DNA of 64,000 nt from Actinoplanes octamycinicus (lineage in GTDB: Bacteria > Actinomycetota > Actinomycetes > Mycobacteriales > Micromonosporaceae): NCBI RefSeq assembly GCF_014205225.1, contig NZ_JACHNB010000001.1:372001-436000 (forward strand), given 5' to 3'. A model generated the notes under the pieces. The model saw nothing but the letters and a program-made list of their open reading frames with translations, did not search any database and was not told the DNA's origin. The translations under genes and the position numbers were made by a program. Below are positions 48,123 through 57,469 of this stretch, in pieces; positions within the stretch are counted from its first letter, which is position 1, and every line of letters starts with the position of its first letter.

Positions 48123-49364
48123 ATGACCGACGCCTACGCCGTCACCGCACGCACCACCGCGCTCCGCAACCGGAAACGGATGCACTACGACAAGGAGAGC
48201 GCGCACGCCATCCTCGACGAGGCGTACGACTGCTCGGTCGCCTTCGTGGTGGACGGCGAGCCTCGCGTGCTGCCCACCCTGCACGTCCGGGTCGGTGGGA
48301 CGCTCTACGTGCACGGCTCCACCGGCGGCCGGATGGCGCTGGCCGCCCGGGGCGACGGCATCCCGGTCTGCGTCAGCGTGACCCTGCTCGACGGCCTGGT
48401 GTTCGGGCGGTCCCAGTTCCACCACAGCGCCAACTACCGCTCGGTGGTCGCGCACGGCGTCGCCCGCCCGGTCACCGACCCGGCGGAGAAGTCGGTGGCC
48501 ATGCACGCCCTGGTGGAGAAGGTCGGCGTCGGCCGGGCCGCGGACAGCCGCCCGCCCACCGGGCAGGAGATGGCGCAGACCAGCGTGCTGGCGTTGCCGC
48601 TGGCCGAGGTCTCGGTCCGGGTCCGCGACGGCGGGGTGGCCGACGACCCGGCGGATCTCGGCCTGCCGCACTGGGCCGGGGTGCTGCCGCTGCGCCGGGT
48701 GGCCGGCCCGCCGGAGACCGACGCCGGCGTCCCGGTCCCGCCCCCGGCCTACCTGCCCGGCCGCACCTCGGCGCGGTGGTCGACCCCGGTGCTGCTGACC
48801 GGCCGGCACGTCCGGCTGGAGCCGCTCGCCCCGGCGCACGCCGAGGGCATGTTCGAGGCGCTGGACGACGAGGAGGTCTGGCGGCACATCCCGACGCCGC
48901 GGGCGCGCTCGGTGGCCGACATGGCCGCGGACATCGCCGAGGTGATCCGCGGTCAGTGGCGCGGCGACCGGGCCGGCTGGGCCCAGGTGGACCCGGCGTC
49001 CGGCGCGGTGATGGGCATCACGACCTACCACGACGTCGACCCCGATCGGCGCTCGGTCGGGATCGGGCACACCATGCTGGGCCGCAAGTGGTGGCGGACC
49101 GGGGTGAACACCGAGGCGAAGCTGTTGCTGCTGGAGCGGGCGTTCGACGTGCTCGGCGCGGCCCGGGTGTTCTGGTACACGGACATCCGCAACGAGCGGT
49201 CACAGGCCGCCATCGCCCGGCTCGGAGCCAGCCGGGACGGGGTGATCCGCCGGCAGCGGCTGCGGCCGGACGGCAGCTGGCGCGACACCGTACTGTTCGC
49301 GATGACGGCGGACGAGTGGCCGGCCGCGGCGCAGCGCCTGCGGGACCGCCTGGCCGCCGCCTGA
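48123..49364 (+). CDS. Fusion of PNPOx-like flavin-binding domain and GNAT acetyltransferase
   Basis: 413 residues. Residues about 10-190 form a split-barrel FMN-binding domain (LDEAYDCSVAFVVDGEPRVLPTLHVRVGGTLYVHGSTGGR..., FHHSANYRSVVAHG), the family of pyridoxamine-phosphate-oxidase-like proteins. Residues about 223-400 form a GNAT domain of the RimJ/RimL type (VRLEPLAPAHAEGMFEALDDEEVW, SVGIGHTMLGRKWWRTGVNTEAKLLLLERAF, NERSQAAIARLGA). The two are joined by a Pro-rich linker. GAGGG lies ahead of ATG 48123. It is divergent from mocR, and the LysE-like gene follows after 20 bp. The reaction is unknown; the context suggests detoxification of an amino compound. Confidence 0.88.
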   Translation: MTDAYAVTARTTALRNRKRMHYDKESAHAILDEAYDCSVAFVVDGEPRVLPTLHVRVGGTLYVHGSTGGRMALAARGDGIPVCVSVTLLDGLVFGRSQFHHSANYRSVVAHGVARPVTDPAEKSVAMHALVEKVGVGRAADSRPPTGQEMAQTSVLALPLAEVSVRVRDGGVADDPADLGLPHWAGVLPLRRVAGPPETDAGVPVPPPAYLPGRTSARWSTPVLLTGRHVRLEPLAPAHAEGMFEALDDEEVWRHIPTPRARSVADMAADIAEVIRGQWRGDRAGWAQVDPASGAVMGITTYHDVDPDRRSVGIGHTMLGRKWWRTGVNTEAKLLLLERAFDVLGAARVFWYTDIRNERSQAAIARLGASRDGVIRRQRLRPDGSWRDTVLFAMTADEWPAAAQRLRDRLAAA

Positions 49365-49384
49365 CAAGCGGAAGGGGCATGACC

Positions 49385-50035
49385 ATGCTGGGCATCACTG
49401 ACTTCTGGACCTACGTGCTCGGCGTGGTCGCCATCATCCTGCTCCCCGGGCCGAATTCGATCTTCGTACTCTCGGTCGGCGCCCGGCGGGGCGTGCGCGC
49501 CGGTTACCAGGCGGCGTTCGGCGTCTTCCTGGGCGACGCGGTGCTCATGATCCTGTCGGCGACCGGCGTGTCCTCGCTGCTCGGGACGTACCCGCCGCTG
49601 TTCCTGGTGCTGAAGTACGCCGGCGCCGGCTACCTGGCCTGGGTCGGGGTGAACATCATCCGCGGCGCCTGGGGCAAGTGGCGCAGCCGGGGTGAGCTGG
49701 CCGCGGCGGTCGAGGAGACGCCGGCCGAGCTGCAGCGGCCGTTCCGGCGGGCCGCGGTGATCAGCCTGCTGAACCCGAAGGCGATCCTGTTCTTCGTCTC
49801 GTTCTTCATCCAGTTCGTCCAGCCGGGATATCCGCATCCGGCGCTGTCGTTCCTGGTGCTCGGCGCGGTGGTGCAGTTCTTCAGCGCGCTCTACCTGACC
49901 GCGCTGATCTTCGGGGGCCGGTTCCTGGCCGGGCAGTTCCAGCGGCGGCGCCGGCTGGCCGCCGGGGCGGCGACCGGGGTGGGCGCGCTGTTCGTCGGGT
50001 TCGGCATCAAGCTCGCCACGGCGAGCGTGAGCTGA
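49385..50035 (+). CDS. LysE/RhtB-family amino-acid exporter (LeuE-like)
   Basis: 216 residues from ATG 49385 (GGAAGGGG eight bases ahead; ATG 49379 is too close). Six TM helices, with the family signature VVAIILLPGPNSIFVLSVGARRGVRAGYQAAFGVFLGD near the N-terminus and NPKAILFFVSFFIQFV later. Exports an amino acid or derivative. Co-directional 20 bp after the PNPOx-GNAT fusion, so likely in one operon under the MocR regulator; acetylation plus export of an amine is a plausible joint role. Confidence 0.9.
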   Translation: MLGITDFWTYVLGVVAIILLPGPNSIFVLSVGARRGVRAGYQAAFGVFLGDAVLMILSATGVSSLLGTYPPLFLVLKYAGAGYLAWVGVNIIRGAWGKWRSRGELAAAVEETPAELQRPFRRAAVISLLNPKAILFFVSFFIQFVQPGYPHPALSFLVLGAVVQFFSALYLTALIFGGRFLAGQFQRRRRLAAGAATGVGALFVGFGIKLATASVS

Positions 50036-50045
50036 CCGTACGCGG

Positions 50046-52364
50046 TCATCCGCGCCGGGCGGCGCGGGAGGCCGCGGCGCTGTCGGCGTAGAAGGTGCTC
50101 CGTACCATCTGCACCTTGCCGAACTCGGCGGCCCAGACGGCGTCCGGGGTGGACCAGCCGAGCGCGTAGGCCCGGCCACCGGCCGCGAACCAGCGGGTGG
50201 TGGCCCGGCGGAGCACGCCCGCCTCGCCGCGGTAGCGGTAATCCCAGTCGGCGGCCTCGTGCAGCAGCGTGACCGGGGCGATCGCGATCAGCGCGTAGTC
50301 CCGGACCCGGCCGCCCAGCCGCAGCCGGCGGTCCTCGGCCCGGCAGCCCTGGAGCGGATCGGCCCCGCTCCGGCGGCCCACGTCCAGGCTCAGCACCCGG
50401 GTCGTCCGCGGGTCCCGGAAACAGTAGGTGCTGCCCAGCCGGTGGTAGGTCCAGCCGTCCGGGACCGGCAGGTGGAACCCGCTCCCGTCGGTGAAGTAGG
50501 ACCATCCGGCCTGCAGGGTCCAGCCGTTCACCCCGCGGGCCGCGCCCGGCTTCGGCGCGACCGGCACCCCGGCGGGCGGCGGCGCGTCGCAGACGATCGG
50601 CGAGAAACCGCCGGGCCGAGCCACCGCGGGGGTCACCGGCGAGGCCCGCGACACGGACGGGGAGACGACCGGCGGGCGGACCATTTCCGGTACGAGGCCG
50701 CTCTGCCGGACCAGGTGCAGGCCGGCCAGGGCGCCGCCGAGCAGCGCGACCAGCGCCAGACCCACGATCATCAACCGGATCCCGGTACGACTCAGCACCG
50801 GGCGCCGCGGGGTCCACCGCCGCGACGTCGCCCGGGCGGTGCCCAGCCGGCCGGCGAACGGCCCGCGTGGTCTCGGGATCCGCCCGCCGGTCGCCTGGTT
50901 GCCGCGGCGCAGGAACCGGCTGGCGGCCGGCCGGCCGGCGGCGGACGGGGACCGGTTCGGGCGGAACCGGCCGGCCCGCGGTCCCCGGTTGCCGGCGGCA
51001 CCCCGGTGCCCGGTGTCGTAGTGGCCATGGCTCGCGGCCGCCGGGACCGGGGTGGCGTGGTGGTGGCCGGGCTCGTCGTGGGCGATGAAGGTGCCCTCGA
51101 TGTAGCGCCCGGTGAACCCGGGGCTGGAGATGCTGTCGCCGGCGTCGTCCGCGGTGGGTCCGGCCGGGGAGACCGGGTCCGGGCTCCCCCCGGCCGGCCA
51201 GTGCCCGGATGGGAGCCACCAGCCCCCCGAGCCGGTGGTGTCGCCGGCCGGATCCGCGCCGGCCGCCTCCGGCTCCCGCTCGGCCCCCAGCTCCCGCTCG
51301 GCCCCCAGCTCCCGCTCGGCCGCCGGCTCCCGCTCGGCCGCCGGCTCGGGGAGCACGGCGGCGACCGGCGCGGTGTCGGTCAGCGGCGACCCGGCCGGGG
51401 GCGCACTCGCCGCCGGCCGATCGAATCCGGCCAGGTTGGGGGTGTCTTCGTCCTCCGCGCGCCGCGTGCCCGCGGCCGGCGGCGGCGTCTCGCCGACCGG
51501 CGTCGCGGGGCCGCGCCGCTGGGCGGGCACCACCGGGTCGGCGTCCTTGACGATCGCCCGGAGCTGCCGGTCGGCCTCCTCGGCGGTCAGGCGCGCCTGC
51601 GGTTCGTACCGGAGAAGGCCGTGCAGGACCGGGGCGAGCGGCCCGGCCCGGGCCGGCGGATCCGGCGGCTCGGTGGCCAGCGCGGCGAGCGTGGCCATGG
51701 CGCTGTCCCGGGCATACGGCGACTGGCCCTCGACGGTCGCGTAGAGGGTGGCGCCGAACGACCACAGGTCGGACTCCACCGTGGAGGCGCCGTCCCGGGC
51801 GCGCTCCGGGGAGACGTACTGCGGCGAGCCGACGATCAGGCCGGGGGTGGTGACCATGCCGTCGTCGACGAAGGTGGCCAGACCGAAATCGGTCAGCAGC
51901 ACGCGCCCGTCGGAGCCGATCAGCACGTTGTGCGGCTTCACGTCGCGGTGCAGCACGCCGGCCCGGTGCGCGGCGGTCAGCGCGTCCAGCACGGCCAGGC
52001 CGATCCGGGCCGCCTCCACCGGCGGGTACGGCCCCTTGGTGAGCAGCACCTGGTAGAGCGAGCGGGAGGCGACGTACTCCATGACGATCCAGGACAGGCC
52101 CTCGTCGTGCAGCACGTCGTAGACCCGGACCACGTGCGGATGGGTCAGCCGGGCGGCGCTGCGCGCCTCCCGCAGCGTCCGGTTGTGCAGCCGGTCCTTC
52201 TCCGCGGAGGTCATCCAGTCCGGCGGGACGATCTCCTTGATCGCGACGTCCCGGTCCAGCATCTGATCCCGGGCCAGCCAGACCCGTCCCATCCCGCCGG
52301 CGCCGACCGGTTCCAGAAGACGGTACCGACCGGCGACGAGCATCTGCCTGACCGCCATCGGCAC
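50046..52364 (-). CDS. PknB-type membrane Ser/Thr protein kinase
   Basis: 772 residues. Kinase domain about 13-270: GAGGMGRVWLA, VAIKEI, HRDVKPHNVLI, DFGLATF, SPERARDG. A Pro/Ala/Glu-rich linker (about 275-525) contains six-residue repeats (ERELGA/EREPAA, encoded by 18-bp tandem repeats at 51277-51345). One TM helix (about 531-552, LMIVGLALVALLGGALAGLHL) leads to an extracellular domain of about 220 residues containing several Cys (FSPIVCDAPPP, STYCFRD, LQGCRAEDR). No PASTA repeats, so it is a sensor of some other ligand. The stop faces the LysE stop, 10 bp apart. Confidence 0.9.
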   Translation of the reverse strand: MPMAVRQMLVAGRYRLLEPVGAGGMGRVWLARDQMLDRDVAIKEIVPPDWMTSAEKDRLHNRTLREARSAARLTHPHVVRVYDVLHDEGLSWIVMEYVASRSLYQVLLTKGPYPPVEAARIGLAVLDALTAAHRAGVLHRDVKPHNVLIGSDGRVLLTDFGLATFVDDGMVTTPGLIVGSPQYVSPERARDGASTVESDLWSFGATLYATVEGQSPYARDSAMATLAALATEPPDPPARAGPLAPVLHGLLRYEPQARLTAEEADRQLRAIVKDADPVVPAQRRGPATPVGETPPPAAGTRRAEDEDTPNLAGFDRPAASAPPAGSPLTDTAPVAAVLPEPAAEREPAAERELGAERELGAEREPEAAGADPAGDTTGSGGWWLPSGHWPAGGSPDPVSPAGPTADDAGDSISSPGFTGRYIEGTFIAHDEPGHHHATPVPAAASHGHYDTGHRGAAGNRGPRAGRFRPNRSPSAAGRPAASRFLRRGNQATGGRIPRPRGPFAGRLGTARATSRRWTPRRPVLSRTGIRLMIVGLALVALLGGALAGLHLVRQSGLVPEMVRPPVVSPSVSRASPVTPAVARPGGFSPIVCDAPPPAGVPVAPKPGAARGVNGWTLQAGWSYFTDGSGFHLPVPDGWTYHRLGSTYCFRDPRTTRVLSLDVGRRSGADPLQGCRAEDRRLRLGGRVRDYALIAIAPVTLLHEAADWDYRYRGEAGVLRRATTRWFAAGGRAYALGWSTPDAVWAAEFGKVQMVRSTFYADSAAASRAARRG

Positions 52365-52467
52365 CCACCCATCACGTCGGCTATCAGGATAATCACGGAC
52401 AGAGCGCCCAGGGAACGACGATCACCCGGCCCCCGCGCGCGGGTTTTTGTCGTACCCCCGGGGAAGG

Positions 52468-55400
52468 ATGGATGGCGTGCGAGAGGTGCTCGAGAAGTTC
52501 GGTCCGGCCACCAGGGCGTGGTTCACGGCCGCGTTCGCCGCGCCCACCGCCGCCCAGGACGGGGCGTGGCGGGCGATCGGTGCCGGCCGGCACGCGCTCG
52601 TGGTCGCGCCCACCGGTTCCGGCAAGACGCTGGCCGCGTTCCTCTGGTCGCTCGACCGGCTGGCCCGCGAGCCGGCTCCGGAGGAGGTCCGGCGCCGCTG
52701 CCGGGTGCTCTACGTGAGCCCGCTGAAGGCGCTGGCCGTCGACGTCGAGCGCAACCTGCGGGCACCGCTGACCGGCATCCGCCAGGCGGCCGGCCGGCTC
52801 GGCCTGCCCCCGCCGGAGATCACCGTCGGGATGCGCACCGGGGACACCCCGGCGGACGAGCGGCGCGGGTTCGCCCGCACCCCGCCGGACATCCTGATCA
52901 CCACGCCGGAGTCGCTGTTCCTGCTGCTCACCTCGGCGGCGCGGGAGTCGCTGCGGGGTGTCCAGACGGTGATCATCGACGAGGTGCACGCGGTCGCCGC
53001 CACCAAGCGCGGCGCGCACCTGGCGCTCTCCCTGGAGCGGCTGGACGCGCTGCTGGAGCGGCCGGCGCAGCGGATCGGGCTGTCCGCGACGGTGCGGCCG
53101 ATCGAGGAGACCGCCCGGTTCCTCGGCGGGTCGCAGCACGTCGAGATCGTCCGGCCGCCGAGCGCCAAGACCATCGAGGTCTCCGTCGAGGTGCCGGTGG
53201 AGGACATGACCCGGCTCGACGAGGCGCCGGCCGGCGACGACCTGGAGGGCGGGCGGCACACGCCGTCGATCTGGCCGGCGGTCGAGGAGCGGGTGCTCGA
53301 CCTGATCGAGGGGCACCGGTCGACGATCGTCTTCACGAATTCGCGGCGCGGGGCGGAGCGGCTGTGCGCCCGGCTCAACGAGCTGGCGGCGGAGCGGGCC
53401 GAGCTGGCCCGGCTCACCGAGGAGGCGGCGGAGCGGGGTGAGCCGGTCCGGCGCGGGGAGGCGCCGCCGGACGACCAGCCGGACACCGGACCGGACGACT
53501 GGCGGGGCTCCGGCGAGGCCGGCGGCGGGCTGGGCTCCGGGCGTACCGGAAGAGGGACCGCGGCCGACGCGGACCCGGCGGCGATCGGCGATCTGCTGGC
53601 CGGCGGACCGGCGGCTTTCGCGCCGCGGGCAGGCGGCCCGCCCGCGGCGATCCGGAGGAGCGGAGCCGGCAGCGGGCGGGGGGACGGGCCCGGCACCGCA
53701 CGGGGGAACGGGCCCGGTGCCGCGCGGGCGAACGGGTCCGGCGGTATGCCGGCGGCGGTCATGGCGCAGGCCGGCGCGGCCTCGGGGGCGCCGCCGGTGA
53801 TCGCCCGGGCGCACCACGGCAGCGTGTCCCGGGAGGAGCGCAAACAGATCGAGGAGGCGCTCAAGTCCGGCCGCCTGCCGGCCGTGGTCGCCACCTCCAG
53901 CCTGGAGCTCGGCATCGACATGGGCGCGGTCGACCTGGTGGTGCAGATCGAGGCGCCGCCCACGGTCGCGGCCGGTCTGCAGCGGATCGGCCGGGCCGGG
54001 CACCAGGTCGGCGCGGTGTCGCGCGGCGTGGTCTTCCCCAAGCACCGCGGTGACCTGCTCTCCTGCGCGGTGGTCGCGGAGCGGATGACGGACGGCGCGA
54101 TCGAGGAGCTGCGCTACCCGCGGAACCCGCTCGACGTGCTGGCCCAGCACGTGGTGGCGATGGTGGCGCTGGACCCGTGGCCGGTCGACGAGCTGGCCGG
54201 GCTGGTCCGGCGGGCCGCGCCGTTCGCCGAGCTGCCCGAGTCGGCGTTGCACGCCGTGCTGGACATGCTCTCCGGGCGCTATCCGTCGACCGCCTTCGCC
54301 GAGCTGCGGCCCCGGCTGGTCTGGGACCGCGGCACCGATCTGCTCACCGGCCGGCCGGGCGCTCAGCGACTCGCGGTGACCAGTGGCGGCACGATTCCGG
54401 ACCGGGGCATGTTCGGGGTCTTCCTGGCCGGTTCCGAGCGGGCCTCCCGGGTCGGCGAGCTGGACGAGGAGATGGTCTACGAGTCCCGGGTCGGCGACGT
54501 GTTCCTGCTCGGCTCGACCTCGTGGCGGATCGAGGACATCACCCCGGATCGGGTGCTGGTCTCCCCCGCGCCGGGCGCGCCGGCCCGGATGCCGTTCTGG
54601 AAAGGCGACTCCCCCGGCCGGCCGATCGAGCTGGGCCGGGCCATCGGGGCCCGGCTGCGCGCGCTGGCCAAGGCCGGGGACGAGCCGGCCGTCGCCGCGC
54701 TGCGCGAGTCCGGCCTGGACGAGTGGGCGGCCGGCAACCTGGTGACCTACCTGCGGGAGCAGCGCGAGTCGACCCGTCACCTGCCGGACGACCGGACCAT
54801 CGTGGTGGAGAAGTTCCGCGACGAGCTCGGCGACTGGCGGATGACCGTGCACTGTGTGCTCGGCGCCAAGGTCAACGCGCCGTGGGCGCTGGCGATCGCC
54901 CGCCGGCTCAGCGAGCGCTACGGCGTGGACGGCCAGGTGATGCCCTCCGACGACGGCATCGTGGTGCGGCTGCCGGACACCGCGGACGAGCCGCCCGGCG
55001 CCGACCTGGTCGCCTTCGACCCGGAGGAGATCGCCCAACTGGTCGAGGAGTCGGTGGGCACGTCGGCGCTGTTCGCCTCGCGGTTCCGGGAGTGCGCGGC
55101 CCGGTCGCTGCTGCTGCCTCGCCGCGACCCGCGCCGCCGCCAGCCGCTCTGGCAGCAGCGGCAGCGCTCGGCGCAGTTGCTCGACGTGGCCCGGGAGTTC
55201 GCCGACTTCCCGGTCACCCTGGAGGCGGCCCGCGAGTGCCTGCAGGACGTCTTCGACGTGCCCGGCCTGATCGGCCTGATGCGGGAGATCGCCGGGCGCA
55301 AGGTCCGCCTGGTCGAGGCGGAGACCCCGCGCCCCTCCCCGTTCGCCCGGTCGCTGCTCTTCGGCTACGTCGGCGCTTTCCTGTACGAGGGGGACGCTCC

Positions 55401-57330
55401 CCTGGCCGAGCGCCGCGCCGCCGCGCTGGCCCTGGACGCCACCCTGCTCGGCGAGCTGCTCGGCCGGGTCGACCTGCGCGAGCTGCTCGACCCGGCGGTG
55501 GTCACCGAGACCGAGGCGCAGTTGCAGTGGCGCACCACCCAGCGCACCCCGCGCGACGCCGAGGACGCGGCCGAGCTGCTCCGGCTCCTCGGCGACCTGT
55601 CCGCCGCCGAGCTGGCCGAGCGCGGCGTGCCGGAGGACTGGGCGCGCTCGCTGGAGTCGGCACGCCGGGCGATCCGGGTGCGGGTGGCCGGCGAGGAGCG
55701 CTGGATCGGCATCGACGACGCGGGGCGCTACCGGGACGCGCTCGGCGTGGCGCTGCCGGTCGGCGTGCCGGAGGCCTATCTGGAGCCGGTCACCGATCCG
55801 CTCGGTGACCTGGTCGCCCGCTATGCCCGCACGCACGGGCCGTTCCTCGCGGCGACCTGCGCGGCCCGGTTCGGGCTGGGCGTGTTCGTGGTGGAGCAGG
55901 CGCTCAAGCGGCTGAGCGGGGCCGGCCGGGTCACGTCCGGCGAGTTCTCCCCGGAGGGCGCCGGCACCGAGTGGTGCGACGCCGAGGTGCTGCGCATGCT
56001 GCGCCGGCGCTCGCTGGCCGCGTTGCGCCGGGAGATCGAGCCGGTGCCGCCCCGGGTGCTGGCCGCGTTCCTGCCACGCTGGCACCAGGTGGGCGGCAAC
56101 GCCCGCGGGGTGGACGCGCTGGCCGCCGCGATCGAGCAGGTGCAGGGCGTGGCGGTGCCGGCCTCGGCGTGGGAGCGGCTGGTGCTGCCGGCCCGGGTGG
56201 CCGACTACGCGCCGCCGCTGCTCGACGAGCTGTGCGCCGGCGGCGAGGTGCTGTGGGCCGGGTCCGGCTCGATCGCCGGCGGCGACGGGTGGGTGACGCT
56301 GGCCTACGCGGACAGCGCTCCCCTGCTGCTGCCCCCGCCGGACGACGAGTTCGCGCTGACCCCGGCGCACCAGGCGGTGCTGGACGCGCTCGGCGACGGT
56401 CAGGCGCTGTTCTTCCGTTCGCTCTCCGACCGGATCGGCGCGACCGACGACACCGAGCTGGCCGCGACGGTGTGGGACCTGGTCTGGGCCGGCCACCTGA
56501 CCAACGACACGCTGGCGCCGCTCCGGGCGCTGCTCGGCGGCAGCGGCGCCCACAAGGCGAAAGCCGCGCCGGCCCGGACCCGCTACCGGCGTCCTGGCCG
56601 CCCGCACCTGCCGTCCCGGACCGGGCCGCTGCACATGGCCGGCCGCTGGTCCCGGCTGCCGGAGCGGGACCCGGACCCGACCCGGCGGGCGGCCGCGCTC
56701 GCCGACCTGCTGCTGGAGCGGCACGGGGTGGTGACCCGCGGCGCGGTGATGGCCGAGGGGGTGACCGGTGGGTTCGCCGCGGTCTATCCGGTGCTGAGCG
56801 CGCTGGAGGAGCGCGGGGCGGCCCGCCGGGGCTACTTCGTGGAGGGGCTCGGGGCGGCGCAGTTCGCGGTGCCCGGGGCGGTGGACCGGCTGCGGGCCCT
56901 GGCCGAGCCGGCCGAGCTGGCCAAACGCACCGGGACCGGCGCGCTGGTGCTGGCCGCGGCCGATCCGGCGAACCCTTATGGCGCGGCGCTGCCCTGGCCG
57001 GAGCGGATCGTGGACAGCGGCGACGGGGAGCCGGTCGCCAAGGCCGGGCACCGGGCCGGGCGCAAGGCCGGGGCGCTGGTCGTGCTGGTCGGCGGCGAGC
57101 TGGTGCTCTATGTGGAGCGCGGCGGCCGGACGCTGCTGTCGTTCGCCGACGACCCGGAGGCGCTGGTGGCGGCCGGGCAGGCGCTGGCGGCTTCGGTGCG
57201 GTCCGGGGCGCTGGGGGCGATGTCGGTGGAGCGGGCGGACGGGGAGTCGGTGCATTCGTCGCCGCTGCGGGAGGCGCTGACGGCGGCGGGGTTCCGGGCT
57301 ACGCCACGGGGGCTGCGACTGCGCGGCTGA
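52468..57330 (+). CDS. lhr: Lhr-type DNA helicase
   Basis: 1620 residues from ATG 52468; GTG 52477 (GGAAGG nine bases ahead) may be the true start. Superfamily 2 helicase: Walker A APTGSGKTLAAF (about residue 50), IIDEVHA (about 171), GLSATVRP, and RIGRAGHQVG (about 505), then winged-helix and Lhr-core domains and a long C-terminal beta-barrel region typical of full-length Lhr. It translocates 3'-5' on ssDNA and unwinds RNA:DNA hybrids in repair. Residues about 328-444 are a Gly/Ala/Asp/Arg-rich insertion (GAGSGRGDGPG, GTARGNGPG) inside the second RecA fold, absent from the enzyme as I know it. The helicase motifs either side are intact. Confidence 0.93.
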   Translation: MDGVREVLEKFGPATRAWFTAAFAAPTAAQDGAWRAIGAGRHALVVAPTGSGKTLAAFLWSLDRLAREPAPEEVRRRCRVLYVSPLKALAVDVERNLRAPLTGIRQAAGRLGLPPPEITVGMRTGDTPADERRGFARTPPDILITTPESLFLLLTSAARESLRGVQTVIIDEVHAVAATKRGAHLALSLERLDALLERPAQRIGLSATVRPIEETARFLGGSQHVEIVRPPSAKTIEVSVEVPVEDMTRLDEAPAGDDLEGGRHTPSIWPAVEERVLDLIEGHRSTIVFTNSRRGAERLCARLNELAAERAELARLTEEAAERGEPVRRGEAPPDDQPDTGPDDWRGSGEAGGGLGSGRTGRGTAADADPAAIGDLLAGGPAAFAPRAGGPPAAIRRSGAGSGRGDGPGTARGNGPGAARANGSGGMPAAVMAQAGAASGAPPVIARAHHGSVSREERKQIEEALKSGRLPAVVATSSLELGIDMGAVDLVVQIEAPPTVAAGLQRIGRAGHQVGAVSRGVVFPKHRGDLLSCAVVAERMTDGAIEELRYPRNPLDVLAQHVVAMVALDPWPVDELAGLVRRAAPFAELPESALHAVLDMLSGRYPSTAFAELRPRLVWDRGTDLLTGRPGAQRLAVTSGGTIPDRGMFGVFLAGSERASRVGELDEEMVYESRVGDVFLLGSTSWRIEDITPDRVLVSPAPGAPARMPFWKGDSPGRPIELGRAIGARLRALAKAGDEPAVAALRESGLDEWAAGNLVTYLREQRESTRHLPDDRTIVVEKFRDELGDWRMTVHCVLGAKVNAPWALAIARRLSERYGVDGQVMPSDDGIVVRLPDTADEPPGADLVAFDPEEIAQLVEESVGTSALFASRFRECAARSLLLPRRDPRRRQPLWQQRQRSAQLLDVAREFADFPVTLEAARECLQDVFDVPGLIGLMREIAGRKVRLVEAETPRPSPFARSLLFGYVGAFLYEGDAPLAERRAAALALDATLLGELLGRVDLRELLDPAVVTETEAQLQWRTTQRTPRDAEDAAELLRLLGDLSAAELAERGVPEDWARSLESARRAIRVRVAGEERWIGIDDAGRYRDALGVALPVGVPEAYLEPVTDPLGDLVARYARTHGPFLAATCAARFGLGVFVVEQALKRLSGAGRVTSGEFSPEGAGTEWCDAEVLRMLRRRSLAALRREIEPVPPRVLAAFLPRWHQVGGNARGVDALAAAIEQVQGVAVPASAWERLVLPARVADYAPPLLDELCAGGEVLWAGSGSIAGGDGWVTLAYADSAPLLLPPPDDEFALTPAHQAVLDALGDGQALFFRSLSDRIGATDDTELAATVWDLVWAGHLTNDTLAPLRALLGGSGAHKAKAAPARTRYRRPGRPHLPSRTGPLHMAGRWSRLPERDPDPTRRAAALADLLLERHGVVTRGAVMAEGVTGGFAAVYPVLSALEERGAARRGYFVEGLGAAQFAVPGAVDRLRALAEPAELAKRTGTGALVLAAADPANPYGAALPWPERIVDSGDGEPVAKAGHRAGRKAGALVVLVGGELVLYVERGGRTLLSFADDPEALVAAGQALAASVRSGALGAMSVERADGESVHSSPLREALTAAGFRATPRGLRLRG

Positions 57331-57437
57331 AAACGGCCGCAGGGAAAGGCCGCCACAGGGAGCGGCCGCAGCAAAAGGCCGCCGCAGGGAAAGGCCGCAG
57401 GGAAAGGCCGCCGCAGGGAAAGGCCGCGCGGGCGAAA
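57330..57437. repeat. 13/16-bp tandem repeats after lhr
   Basis: AAAGGCCGC(CGC)AGGG units repeated about seven times between the lhr stop and a hairpin. Confidence 0.8.
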
Positions 57438-57462
57438 GGCGGCCGCCTGGACGGCGGCCGCC
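57438..57462. terminator. Hairpin between convergent lhr and LLM gene
   Basis: GGCGGCCGCC / GGCGGCCGCC, 10-bp self-complementary arms, loop TGGAC. The arms are themselves palindromic and match the repeat unit beside them. Confidence 0.55.
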
Positions 57463-57469
57463 ACCGCGC

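Noticed and set aside
52393..57255. 1620-residue minus-strand open frame opposite lhr
   Set aside because: Same shadow effect; the plus strand has every helicase motif and this one has none.
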